NCBI GenBank assembly: GCA_050744165.1
Contig: JBOGGN010000023.1
Span: 1 to 10,716, forward strand
Direction of reading: 5' to 3'
DNA from: JBOGGN01 sp050744165
GTDB lineage: Bacteria; Actinomycetota; Acidimicrobiia; Acidimicrobiales; Palsa-688
DNA: 10,716 nucleotides
The position numbers and the translations under genes are program-made. This document shows positions 1-6,149 of this stretch, one piece after another. Every line of letters starts with the position of its first letter. Positions within the stretch are counted from its first letter, which is position 1. The notes beneath the pieces were generated by a model. The model worked only from the letters and a program-made list of their open reading frames with translations, ran no database searches and was not told the origin of the DNA.

Positions 1-1
1 G

Positions 2-541
2 TTCCGGGCCGTGCCGGTCGTGGGCACGCTGTGGTCCCGGGCCGGCGGCGTGGCCTCCCATCCCGACAATGCCTACCGGCTGCTGCGGGAGCAGCACCAG
101 CTGGTGTTGGTGTTTCCCGAGGGGACCAAGGCGAGCGGCAAGTTGTACCGGGAGCGCTACCAGCTGCGCCGTTTCGGGCGGGGCGGGTTCGTGGAGATCG
201 CCATGCGGGCCGGGGTGCCCATTGTCCCCATCGCCGTGATCGGCAACGAGGAGGCCATGCCGATCCTGTGGAAATCGTCGGTGCTGGCCAAGCTCACCGG
301 ACTCCCCTACGCGCCCCTGACCGCCAACATGGTGGCGTTGGGACCACTGCTCGGCCCGCTGGTGTACCTGCCGGCGAAGTTCAAGCTGCGGGTGCTCGAC
401 CCGGTCACGCTCGACACCGAACCGGACCAGGAGCGTTACCCCCGCAGCCACATCCTGGAAACATCCGAGGCCATCCGTGCCTCCCTACAGGAGGCGTTGC
501 TCGACATGCTGTCCGAGCGGACCAGCGTCTGGTTCGGCTGA
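2..541 (+). CDS. PlsC-type lysophospholipid acyltransferase, 5'-truncated by window edge
   Basis: Member of the 1-acyl-glycerol-3-phosphate acyltransferase (PlsC) superfamily, which transfers an acyl chain from acyl-CoA or acyl-ACP to a lysophospholipid or related acceptor at the membrane. Visible are block III, FPEGTKAS (nt 113-136, acceptor binding), and block IV, GVPIVPIAVIG (about nt 212-244). The catalytic HX4D block I must lie before the window. The frame is open from base 2, so no start can be chosen. The stop is TGA at 539-541, and the SDR gene follows 32 nt later on the same strand, so the two are probably co-transcribed. From memory, mycobacteria pair an SDR/'GalE2' gene with an acyltransferase-like gene (Rv0501/Rv0502), which suggests a conserved partnership although the gene order here is reversed. 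The substrate cannot be told from the sequence. Confidence 0.88.
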   Translation, partial: FRAVPVVGTLWSRAGGVASHPDNAYRLLREQHQLVLVFPEGTKASGKLYRERYQLRRFGRGGFVEIAMRAGVPIVPIAVIGNEEAMPILWKSSVLAKLTGLPYAPLTANMVALGPLLGPLVYLPAKFKLRVLDPVTLDTEPDQERYPRSHILETSEAIRASLQEALLDMLSERTSVWFG

Positions 542-573
542 GTGCTCCACAGCCGAGGCAGCGTGAGGGCGTG

Positions 574-1614
574 ATGGGACGGCGGGTACTGGTTACCGGG
601 CTCGGCAGCTTCTGGGGCGGCCGGGTGGCCCAGGCCCTGGAGGCCGACCCCGGCGTCGAGCTGATTGTCGGCCTCGACACCCGCGACCCCATGGTCAAGC
701 TGGAGCGGACCGAGTTTGTCCGTGCCGACGAGGGCTACTCGATCCTGGCGCGGCTGGTGCGTGCGACGCAAGTGGACACCATCCTGCACACCTTCTTGGT
801 GTCCGACTCGACGAAGATGAGCGGCCGGGCCATACACGAGATCAACGTGATCGGCACTATGAACCTGCTGGCCGCGGCGGGGGCAGCGGGCAGTTCAGTC
901 CGCCACCTGGTGGTCAAGTCGTCGACGCTGGTGTACGGGGCTTCTCATCGGGACCCGGCCTGGTTCCGGGAGGATATGGCACGCAGCGCTTCGGCCAGGA
1001 CGCGGGTCGAGAGGACGCTCTTGGAGGCCGAGAGCTACCTCAAGGACTTCGTGGCCGAGACTCGCGAGGTCACCGTCGCCGTCCTGCGCTGCGCCAACGT
1101 GCTCGGCGCCGAAATCGTGACGCCGATCAGCCGGGCGCTGTCGCTGCCGGCCGTGCCCTGCATTTTCGGCTTCGATCCGCTGCTGCAGTTCGTGGAGGAA
1201 AACGACGTGGTGCGGGCGCTGGTGTTTGCCATGCTAGGCGAGCTTTCCGGTGTCTACAACGTCGCTGGCGACGGACGGCTCCCGTGGAGCGAAATCACCG
1301 CCATGGTCGGGAAGTTGCCCTGGCCCCTCCCACCGGCCATGACCTCCCTCGCCACCGTCCCCCTGTCCCGCCTGGGCCTCGTCGAGCTCCCTCCCGAGCT
1401 GCTGGCCCTGCTGCGATTTGGGCGGGGAGTCGACAACCGCCGGCTGAAGGAAGCTGGCTTCGACTACACCTGCACCTCGGCTGACGCCGTGGACCGCTTC
1501 CGCAGGGCCAACCGAGTCCGCAACCTCAAGCGGCCGAAGCCGTCCGACCGCTATGACGGCGACGTCGAGGCATTTTTCCAGGGTTCAAAAGCTGTTGTGC
1601 AACGGGAGAGTTAG
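574..1614 (+). CDS. NAD(P)-binding SDR / epimerase-like protein with atypical active site
   Basis: A 346-residue extended short-chain dehydrogenase/reductase. The N-terminal Rossmann strand VLVTGLGSFWGG (5-16) is the dinucleotide-binding loop, the acidic residue D35 ends beta-2 (IVGLD), and SSTLVYG (117-123) is the usual catalytic Ser strand. The YxxxK tyrosine that should follow is not visible: the equivalent stretch is SASARTRVERTLLEAE (138-153). Redox or epimerase chemistry is therefore doubtful, and a binding or scaffold role is possible. I recall that the mycobacterial protein called GalE2 (Rv0501) also lacks this tyrosine. ATG 574 is chosen because it places the first beta strand at residue 5; GTG 571 is in frame directly before it, and GAGGG (565-569) can serve either start. 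The stop TAG overlaps the stop of the convergent GNAT gene by 4 nt. The open frame runs upstream to nt 31 only as an out-of-frame shadow of the acyltransferase. Confidence 0.87.
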   Translation: MGRRVLVTGLGSFWGGRVAQALEADPGVELIVGLDTRDPMVKLERTEFVRADEGYSILARLVRATQVDTILHTFLVSDSTKMSGRAIHEINVIGTMNLLAAAGAAGSSVRHLVVKSSTLVYGASHRDPAWFREDMARSASARTRVERTLLEAESYLKDFVAETREVTVAVLRCANVLGAEIVTPISRALSLPAVPCIFGFDPLLQFVEENDVVRALVFAMLGELSGVYNVAGDGRLPWSEITAMVGKLPWPLPPAMTSLATVPLSRLGLVELPPELLALLRFGRGVDNRRLKEAGFDYTCTSADAVDRFRRANRVRNLKRPKPSDRYDGDVEAFFQGSKAVVQRES

Positions 1615-2228
1615 GCCAGCCACGCTTTGATATACGCCTCGCGGCGCTGCCACCATTCCTCGGCGGTGATGGCGAAGCGGACATGATCCTCCCAGACGCC
1701 ATTGATTTCGAGGTAGCGGGTGGCCACACCCTCCTCCCGCAGTTCGAGTTTTTCCGCCACCCGGCGGCTGGCTTTGTTGCGGGGGATGATGGCGATCTGG
1801 ATGCGGTGCAGAGCCAGTTCCTCGAAGGCAAAGCGCAGAACCATGACCGCCGCCTCGGGAATATAGCCGTGGCCGGCCATGGCCTGGTCGATCCAGTAAC
1901 CGACGTAGGCATTTTGGAACGGGCCCCGTTGAATCGATGAAATGTTTATCTCCCCGGCAAAGCGCCCGGCCACGAATATGCCGAAGCCGTAGCCGGTGCC
2001 GAGCTGCCGTTCCCGGTCCCGGGCACCGCATCGGGCGGCGAACACCCGCCTGTCGTCGGCGGCGTCGGGTTGGCCGGCGATGGGTTTGGGCTCCCAGCGG
2101 ACCAGCCAATCCCGTGAACGCGTGCGGACCTCCCGCCAGGCTTCGAAATCGCTTGACACCAGGGGCCGCAGCGCCACCCGCCGCCCGGCCAGCTCCAGCG
2201 AAGATGGGCGCACCGCCCCCCAGCTCAT
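1611..2228 (-). CDS. GNAT N-acetyltransferase, RimJ/RimL type
   Basis: A 205-residue acetyltransferase of the RimJ/RimL branch (Acetyltransf_3-like), which moves an acetyl group from acetyl-CoA to an N-terminal or small-molecule amine. Seen: an N-terminal strand GRRVALRPLVSSDFEAW (15-31), the core strand and pyrophosphate loop YVGYWIDQAMAGHGYIPEA (108-126), and the terminal NKASRRVAEKLELREEG (151-167), the 'N..S..v.eKlGF..EG' signature of this family. The start ATG overlaps the aminotransferase stop as ATGA, implying translational coupling. Its stop (TAA) overlaps the convergent SDR stop, leaving no room for a conventional intergenic terminator. The substrate is unknown. The frame could extend upstream to 2414, but that stretch lies within the aminotransferase and does not look like family sequence. 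Confidence 0.88.
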   Translation of the reverse strand: MSWGAVRPSSLELAGRRVALRPLVSSDFEAWREVRTRSRDWLVRWEPKPIAGQPDAADDRRVFAARCGARDRERQLGTGYGFGIFVAGRFAGEINISSIQRGPFQNAYVGYWIDQAMAGHGYIPEAAVMVLRFAFEELALHRIQIAIIPRNKASRRVAEKLELREEGVATRYLEINGVWEDHVRFAITAEEWWQRREAYIKAWLA

Positions 2229-3319
2229 CGGCCCAGGATCTCGTCCAAAGCGACGAGCAGCAGGGTCGCGTTGGCGATACGAGCGGTGTGGCCCATGCAC
2301 CCGATCCTCCAGACTCGGCCGGCGTAGGCACCGACGCCTCCGCCAATTTCGATGTTGTAGCGCTCCAGCAGGTCGTGGCGGACCGACGCGTCGTCGATAT
2401 CGTCGGGTATCCACACGGTGGTCAGCTCCGGCAGGCGGTGCCCTTCGGCGGCGAACAACTTAAGGCCCATTTCCTGCAGCCCGAATTGCAGAAACTGGCC
2501 GCATTGGGCATGGCGATTTTGGGCCTCCTCCACGCCCTCGTCGAGGAGGGCGCCGAGCCCCGCGTGCAAGGAGGTGATCATGGCCACGGGGGCGGTGTGG
2601 TGGTATTTCCGGCCGCGCCCCTGGGCGGTGTACTCGGCGATCATCCCGAGGTCCAGGTACCAGCTTTGGGGTCGCTCCACCCGGCGCTGCCTCGCCCGGT
2701 CGTTCATGGTGAACGGGGCCAGGCCGGGCGCCACCCCGAGGCATTTCTGCGTGCCCGAATAGGCGATATCGACGCCCCATTTGTCGATTTCGACCGGGAT
2801 GCCGCCGAGCGACGTGACGCAATCGGCCAGCACCAGGGCGTCGCCGTCGGCATCGTGGACGGCCGTGCAGATGGCCTTCAGGTCGTTGCGGACCCCGGTG
2901 CTGGTCTCGGCGTGGACGGCCGCCACCACCTTGGGATGCGGGTGGGCCGCGGCCAGCCGATCGGGGTCGAGGGGCTCGCCCCAGGGCGCCTCGACCCGGA
3001 CTACGTCGGCACCGCAGCGGCCGGCGACGTCGCACATCCGCTCCCCGAACAGGCCGTTGACCCCGATGACGACGGTGTCGCCGGGGCCGACCAGGTTGAC
3101 GAACGCCGCCTCCATCCCCGCCGAGCCCGTGCCCGACAGGGGCAAAGTCAGCTCGTTGGCGGTGCGCCACACCTGGCGGAGGCGGGCGCAGGTCTCGTCC
3201 AGAATCTGCAGGAATACCGGATCGAGGTGGCCGAGCATGGGCCGGGTAAATGCCTCGGTAGCCTCGGGATAGGGATTCGACGGGCCAGGACCCATGAGGA
3301 TGCGCTCGGGGATGGGCAC
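2225..3319 (-). CDS. Class V PLP aminotransferase, alanine-glyoxylate / serine-glyoxylate type
   Basis: A 364-residue pyridoxal-phosphate enzyme resembling AGXT: it would transfer an amino group from alanine or serine to glyoxylate or a related 2-oxo acid. Landmarks in order: MGPGPSNP (9-16), SGTGSAGMEAA (62-72) for the cofactor phosphate, NGLFGER (88-94), HAETSTGV (136-143), D166 in LADCVTSLGG as the PLP-pyridine aspartate, SGTQK with Schiff-base K192, YHHTAPV (239-245), and R338 in VWRIGCMG for the substrate carboxylate. Human AGXT has tryptophan in the NGIWGQR position where this protein has Phe. The start is GTG, the first possible start after an in-frame stop 15 nt upstream, and the family's N-terminal motif follows at once. 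The GNAT gene is coupled downstream by ATGA. The exact amino donor cannot be assigned. Confidence 0.92.
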   Translation of the reverse strand: MPIPERILMGPGPSNPYPEATEAFTRPMLGHLDPVFLQILDETCARLRQVWRTANELTLPLSGTGSAGMEAAFVNLVGPGDTVVIGVNGLFGERMCDVAGRCGADVVRVEAPWGEPLDPDRLAAAHPHPKVVAAVHAETSTGVRNDLKAICTAVHDADGDALVLADCVTSLGGIPVEIDKWGVDIAYSGTQKCLGVAPGLAPFTMNDRARQRRVERPQSWYLDLGMIAEYTAQGRGRKYHHTAPVAMITSLHAGLGALLDEGVEEAQNRHAQCGQFLQFGLQEMGLKLFAAEGHRLPELTTVWIPDDIDDASVRHDLLERYNIEIGGGVGAYAGRVWRIGCMGHTARIANATLLLVALDEILGR

Positions 3320-3376
3320 TGTCCCGGCACTCTATCGACGGCTGCCCGGTTCCATTCGACGACCGCGCTGGGGGCG

Positions 3377-3496
3377 GGCACGACCGGGCGCCGGGCGCCG
3401 CCGGGCCAGGGGTCCACCGGGTACGAAGCCCCCCCGGGCCAGGGCACCACCGGGTGCGAAGCCCCGCCGTGTGCGAATCCCGCCGGGCCGGAGGCA
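3377..3496. repeat. 33-bp tandem repeat, about 3.6 units, in the gap between two genes
   Basis: The 199-bp gap between the reductase stop and the aminotransferase start (3320-3518) holds imperfect head-to-tail units at 3377-3409, 3410-3442, 3443-3475 and a partial one at 3476-3496. The shared cores are CACCGGG, CGAAGCCCC and CGGGCCAGG. The period of 33 is a multiple of three, so one plus frame reads as 11-residue repeats (GSTGYEAPPGQ, GTTGCEAPPCA), but no start, ribosome site or family match supports translation. It lies downstream of the reductase and upstream of the aminotransferase, and could be a minisatellite or a structured 5' leader. Confidence 0.75.
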
Positions 3497-3518
3497 GCAG
3501 GCGCTGCGCCCCGGAGGG

Positions 3519-4100
3519 TCAGATGCCCTTGGGGTGGTAGGTCAGCGCCTGGACGCCTTCGTTCAGGTTGAGGACCTCGTCCAGGTTCAAGACGGTGGCA
3601 TCGGACAAGTCGTCGAAGACCCGCTTCCCAGATCCGAGCACGATGGGATACACCATCAGGCGGTACTCGTCGACCAGGCCGTGCTCGGTGAGCATGTGGA
3701 CCAGCTGGGCGCTGCCCGCGACGAGGATGTCGCCGCCGATGCGCTCCTTCAGAGCGGTGACCTCAGCTACGACATCCCCCCGCAGGACCGTCGAGTTGGC
3801 CCACGTCGCCTCGTCGTCGCCGAGCGTGGAGGAGACGACGTACTTGGGCATGGTGTTCATCTTGGCGGCGAAGCCCACCGGGTCCTCGATCGTCGGCCAT
3901 GCCTTGGCGAAGCCGAGGTAGGTGGTGCGCCCGAGCAGCATCACTTCAGCGGCCAGCAACTCGTCCAACTTGAACTTGTTGCCCCGGTCGTCGCGCTCAA
4001 AACGGAACGACCACCCGCCGTGCTTGTAGCTCTCGGCACCGCCCGGGTCCTCCATGACCCCGTCCAGCGACATGAATTCCGTCACCACGATCCTGCCCAC
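3519..4100 (-). CDS. Dihydrofolate reductase / RibD C-terminal-like reductase
   Basis: A 193-residue single-domain protein of the DHFR/RibD-C fold (YyaP/YwjB-like), thought to be an NAD(P)H-dependent reductase; its physiological substrate is not established. Family features: IVVTEFMSLDGVMEDPGG (4-21), LLGRTTYLGFA (55-65), GGDILVAGSAQLV (122-134) and DEYRLMVYPIVLGSGKRVF (144-162), where the last two form the nucleotide-binding half. The GTG start is fixed by a perfect AGGAGG eight bases upstream. It is read in the same direction as the aminotransferase but separated from it by 199 bp, so it is not clearly in the same operon. The upstream leader carries short tandem repeats that may control it. 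Confidence 0.9.
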   Translation of the reverse strand: MGRIVVTEFMSLDGVMEDPGGAESYKHGGWSFRFERDDRGNKFKLDELLAAEVMLLGRTTYLGFAKAWPTIEDPVGFAAKMNTMPKYVVSSTLGDDEATWANSTVLRGDVVAEVTALKERIGGDILVAGSAQLVHMLTEHGLVDEYRLMVYPIVLGSGKRVFDDLSDATVLNLDEVLNLNEGVQALTYHPKGI

Positions 4101-4108
4101 TGTCGTTT

Positions 4109-4114
4109 CCTCCT
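4109..4114 (-). promoter_or_regulatory. Shine-Dalgarno AGGAGG of the DHFR-like gene
   Basis: A perfect AGGAGG on the minus strand with 8 nt to the GTG at 4098-4100. It decides the non-ATG start. Confidence 0.85.
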
Positions 4115-4122
4115 AGCTGTCG

Positions 4123-4189
4123 TTGTCAGGGCTGTCCCTGTCAAGGGCTGTCCGTTGCCAGAGCCGTCCTTGTCAGGGCTGTCCCTGTC
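4123..4189. repeat. 16-bp tandem repeats with hairpins upstream of the DHFR-like gene
   Basis: The 20-mer TTGTCAGGGCTGTCCCTGTC occurs exactly at 4123-4142 and 4170-4189. Between the copies are two diverged units, so the region reads as about four tandem 15-16 bp units starting at 4123, 4139, 4155 and 4170. Each exact copy contains CAGGG-CTGT-CCCTG, a 5-bp stem with a 4-base loop. The array ends 22 nt upstream of the GTG of the reductase, within the 150-bp gap that separates it from ppx. Position and dyad symmetry suit operator sites or a structured 5' leader; a neutral minisatellite is the alternative. The rest of the gap (4190-4250) shows only a T8 run (4243-4250). Confidence 0.75.
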
Positions 4190-4250
4190 GAGCCTTCACC
4201 GGGTCTACGAACGGGGCGGCTCACTTCGACACCGGCGGGCTATTTTTTTT

Positions 4251-5255
4251 CTAGGCGGTGCCCAGCAGCGACATGACCAGCCCGTCGAGGATGTCGTGCT
4301 CGGAGACGAGGCAGTCGGCGAACCCGAAGCGTCGCAAGATCGCCACCAGGATCAGGCAGCCGCCGACGATGACGTCGGCCCGGGCCTCCTCCAAGCCCGG
4401 GTTGAAGACCCGGTCAGCGCGCTTCTCGGTCGCCAGAGTGCGGAACACGTCCTCAGCCGCCCGCTTGCTCAGCACGAAGTGGTGAATCCGGTCCCGGTCG
4501 TACTCGGCAAGGCCAAGTTCGACCGCGGCCACGGTGGAGACGGTTCCCGCAAGGCCGACCATCAGGCGGGCGTCGTCGATTTCGGGGATGGCGCGGCGGA
4601 CGTCGTCTAGGTAGTCGTCGACCACCGACAACGCCTGGGCCAGCTCCTCGGGCCGGGGCGGGTCGGCGTGGAGGAAGCGCTCGGTGATGCGGACACAGCC
4701 GATGTCAACTGAGAAAGCGCCTACTGGGACCAGCCGGTCGGAGGTGGCGGGTTCGAGCGTGGCGGCGCCCGGATCGGTCGGTACCGGGGTGGGGGTGGGG
4801 GTGGCTGGGGTGGGGGTGGCGGGGCCGACGGCGAACTCGGTGGAGCCGCCCCCGATGTCGACCACAAGGAACGGTCCGGTAGCCGGGTCGAGCGACGCGG
4901 TGGCCCCGGCGAAGGACAATCGGGCCTCGGCCTCACCAGAAAGCAGTTCGGGACGGGCGCCGACGACGGCCTCGGCCTGGTCGAAAAAGAGAACCCGGTT
5001 GGCAGCGTCCCTTGCCGCCGAGGTGGCGGTGATGCGGAGCCGGGAAACGCCCGAGGCATCCATAGCACGGCGGTAGTCCCGGAGAACGTCGACGGTCCGC
5101 TCGACGGCGTCGGGTGCCAGCCGACCGGTCTTGTCGACCGCCTGGCCCAACCGGGTGATCTGCATCCTTCGGTCGAGGGTTTCGCCGCCGGGACCTGCGA
5201 TGAGGAGGCGGGTCGAGTTGGTCCCGCAGTCGATAGCGGCGACGGGGGCTGTCAT
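4251..5255 (-). CDS. Ppx/GppA family exopolyphosphatase
   Basis: A 334-residue ASKHA-fold phosphatase acting on polyphosphate and/or pppGpp. Phosphate-binding loops: AIDCGTNSTRLL (7-18) and VVDIGGGSTEF (131-141). GEAEA (107-111) carries the expected catalytic acidic residues, and GLAGTVST (234-241) is the third conserved loop. The protein stops after the catalytic core, without the HD-like C-terminal extension of the long E. coli enzymes, as in the short actinobacterial paralogues. Odd feature: a Pro/Thr-rich stretch (145-172, PATPTPATPTPTPVPTDP and on) inserted just after the second phosphate loop. The start ATG overlaps the DUF501 stop as ATGA. The order DUF501-ppx matches the mycobacterial eno-divIC-DUF501-ppx neighbourhood as I recall it. 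The stop is TAG. Confidence 0.93.
   Translation of the reverse strand: MTAPVAAIDCGTNSTRLLIAGPGGETLDRRMQITRLGQAVDKTGRLAPDAVERTVDVLRDYRRAMDASGVSRLRITATSAARDAANRVLFFDQAEAVVGARPELLSGEAEARLSFAGATASLDPATGPFLVVDIGGGSTEFAVGPATPTPATPTPTPVPTDPGAATLEPATSDRLVPVGAFSVDIGCVRITERFLHADPPRPEELAQALSVVDDYLDDVRRAIPEIDDARLMVGLAGTVSTVAAVELGLAEYDRDRIHHFVLSKRAAEDVFRTLATEKRADRVFNPGLEEARADVIVGGCLILVAILRRFGFADCLVSEHDILDGLVMSLLGTA
4786..4824 (+). other. Potential G-quadruplex tract inside ppx
   Basis: The plus strand, which is the template strand for ppx, carries six runs of four or five G separated by 1-5 bases: 4786-4789, 4791-4795, 4797-4801, 4807-4810, 4812-4816 and 4821-4824. It encodes the Pro/Thr insert on the opposite strand. 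Four runs of G3 or more with short loops fulfil the usual quadruplex pattern. Confidence 0.6.
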
Positions 5256-5758
5256 CGACCGTCGCCGGCAGGGTTGTCGGGGCCGGCGGCGTTGTCGGGG
5301 CCGGGTTGGATCTGCGCCTGCACCCAGCGCCCGACCGGGTCATCGCCCCCGGCCAGAAACCAGGCGTAATGGGCGTGCAGGCACTTCACGCCCCGACGGG
5401 TTCCTCCGACGCCGCCGGCCGGCCGGGGCCCGTACCAGCCGGCGGGCACAGCCTCATCCCGCTCGGCGGCATACCGTGCGTGCGCCGCCACCAACTCGGC
5501 CGGGTCCACCGCAGTCTCGGCTCGGTTTACCCCGCCCGCAGCTTCCAGCCGGTCCACGGTCAGCCGTTCGGCCGCCCCCACCAGCCAGTACCGGGTCGGC
5601 ATCGGTGTGCCGTCGGCGAAGAGGGGCGCGTTGCGTATCACCACCGGCGAGCCCGACCCATCCCGGACAACCACCTCGTAGGTGCCCCGAGGCCGGCGCC
5701 CGAGCAGCTGGGTGACCCGGTCCAGGTCGGGATCGGTCAGCGGTCGCGGTGACGCCAC
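5252..5758 (-). CDS. DUF501 family protein of unknown function
   Basis: A 168-residue member of DUF501, found mostly in actinobacteria next to Ppx; no biochemical role is known to me. Conserved stretches seen: QLLGRRPRGTYEVVVRD (17-33), PVVIRNAPLFADGTPMPTRYWL (38-59) and GVKCLHAHYAWFLAGG (123-138) with its Cys/His cluster, which could bind metal. The last ~25 residues are a Pro/Gly/Asn-rich tail (PGPDNAAGPDNPAG). The GTG start is the only reasonable one before the conserved core and lies 22 nt inside the upstream CoxG-like frame. The stop overlaps the ppx start as ATGA, so all three genes are probably translated from one message. Confidence 0.87.
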   Translation of the reverse strand: MASPRPLTDPDLDRVTQLLGRRPRGTYEVVVRDGSGSPVVIRNAPLFADGTPMPTRYWLVGAAERLTVDRLEAAGGVNRAETAVDPAELVAAHARYAAERDEAVPAGWYGPRPAGGVGGTRRGVKCLHAHYAWFLAGGDDPVGRWVQAQIQPGPDNAAGPDNPAGDGR

Positions 5759-5994
5759 TTGCGGACAACTACGACGAGGCCGATTGCGCCGACGACCGGA
5801 AGTACCCGCTTGATGAGCGACCGGGCGATGATCGGCAGGATGTCGACCGGCTCGACCTCTGGTCCTTGGTCCTCGCCTTCAATCTCGAACAGCTGGGCAC
5901 CGGGCAGGCAGGCGGCGATGCGCTCGACGCCGGTCAGGATCTGCCACGCCGTCTCGGCGGGCAGGCCGGCACGGAACTCGTTGCGCAACTGCAT
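5737..5994 (-). CDS. CoxG/SRPBCC-like protein with the central domain missing
   Basis: An 85-residue protein. Residues 1-40 (MQLRNEFRAGLPAETAW, ILTGVERIAACLPGAQL, FEIEG) match the start of CoxG/SRPBCC proteins, whose usual form is 'M.L.neF.v..P...aW..L.d.ErvA.ClPGA.L'. Residues 46-85 (EVEPVDILPII, KRVLPVVGAIGLVVVVRKW) match the distal tail of longer CoxG-like proteins: an acidic linker, a hydrophobic membrane anchor (about 64-78) and a basic end. The roughly 100-130 residues that form most of the lipid-binding barrel are absent, yet the frame is intact. ATG 5994 is preferred over 6045 because GGGAGGG sits 8 nt upstream and the family begins exactly there. It is first in the minus-strand set with DUF501 and ppx. 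It may be an in-frame deletion remnant or a working tail-anchored microprotein. Confidence 0.72.
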   Translation of the reverse strand: MQLRNEFRAGLPAETAWQILTGVERIAACLPGAQLFEIEGEDQGPEVEPVDILPIIARSLIKRVLPVVGAIGLVVVVRKWRHRDR

Positions 5995-6002
5995 GGCCGC
6001 GA

Positions 6003-6009
6003 CCCTCCC
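6003..6009 (-). promoter_or_regulatory. Shine-Dalgarno GGGAGGG deciding the CoxG-like start
   Basis: A purine-rich GGGAGGG on the minus strand, 8 nt before ATG 5994-5992. It favours that start over the in-frame codon at 6045. Confidence 0.7.
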
Positions 6010-6114
6010 GAGCGATCTGGGGCGACACGGGCAACCTATCGCCATCCGGCTGGGTGCGCGACGAGCGCCGCCTCGAGTCCGGGAGGGAGGGAGCCCGCCG
6101 ATCGCGAAAGTCGC

Positions 6115-6142
6115 TTGCGGCCGGCCCCCATCCCGCTACCCT
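6115..6142 (+). promoter_or_regulatory. Leaderless-type promoter for the Pth2-like/tRNA unit
   Basis: TTGCGG (6115-6120), a 16-bp spacer and TACCCT (6137-6142, fits TANNNT) are followed by seven bases, CCAAAGC, and then ATG at 6150. Transcription would start at or within a base or two of that ATG, the usual layout of actinobacterial leaderless messages. There is no Shine-Dalgarno between the -10 box and the ATG. The rest of the divergent gap 5995-6149 holds a GGGAGGGAGGGAG run (6080-6092) and a weak minus-strand TAGGTT (6038-6033) that might be the -10 box of the CoxG-like gene. Confidence 0.65.
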
Positions 6143-6149
6143 CCAAAGC

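Noticed and set aside
31..573. N-terminal extension of the SDR frame upstream of 574
   Set aside because: It overlaps the PlsC gene in another frame, and the SDR fold begins exactly after ATG 574.
3301..3319. In-frame TAG upstream of the aminotransferase as a second recoding site
   Set aside because: It lies before the family's normal N-terminus, and the GTG start already gives a full-length enzyme, so no missing sequence needs explaining.
1937..3571. 544-codon open frame on the plus strand opposite the GNAT and aminotransferase genes
   Set aside because: It is antisense to two clear protein families and has the low-complexity Arg/Gly/Pro composition typical of a GC-rich shadow frame.
4225..4253. 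T8 run next to the ppx stop as an intrinsic terminator
   Set aside because: For ppx the run is transcribed as A8, and no convincing stem precedes it on the plus strand, which has no gene ending there.
3294..4610. 438-codon plus-strand open frame
   Set aside because: It lies opposite the DHFR-like and Ppx genes, with no recognisable domain or ribosome site.
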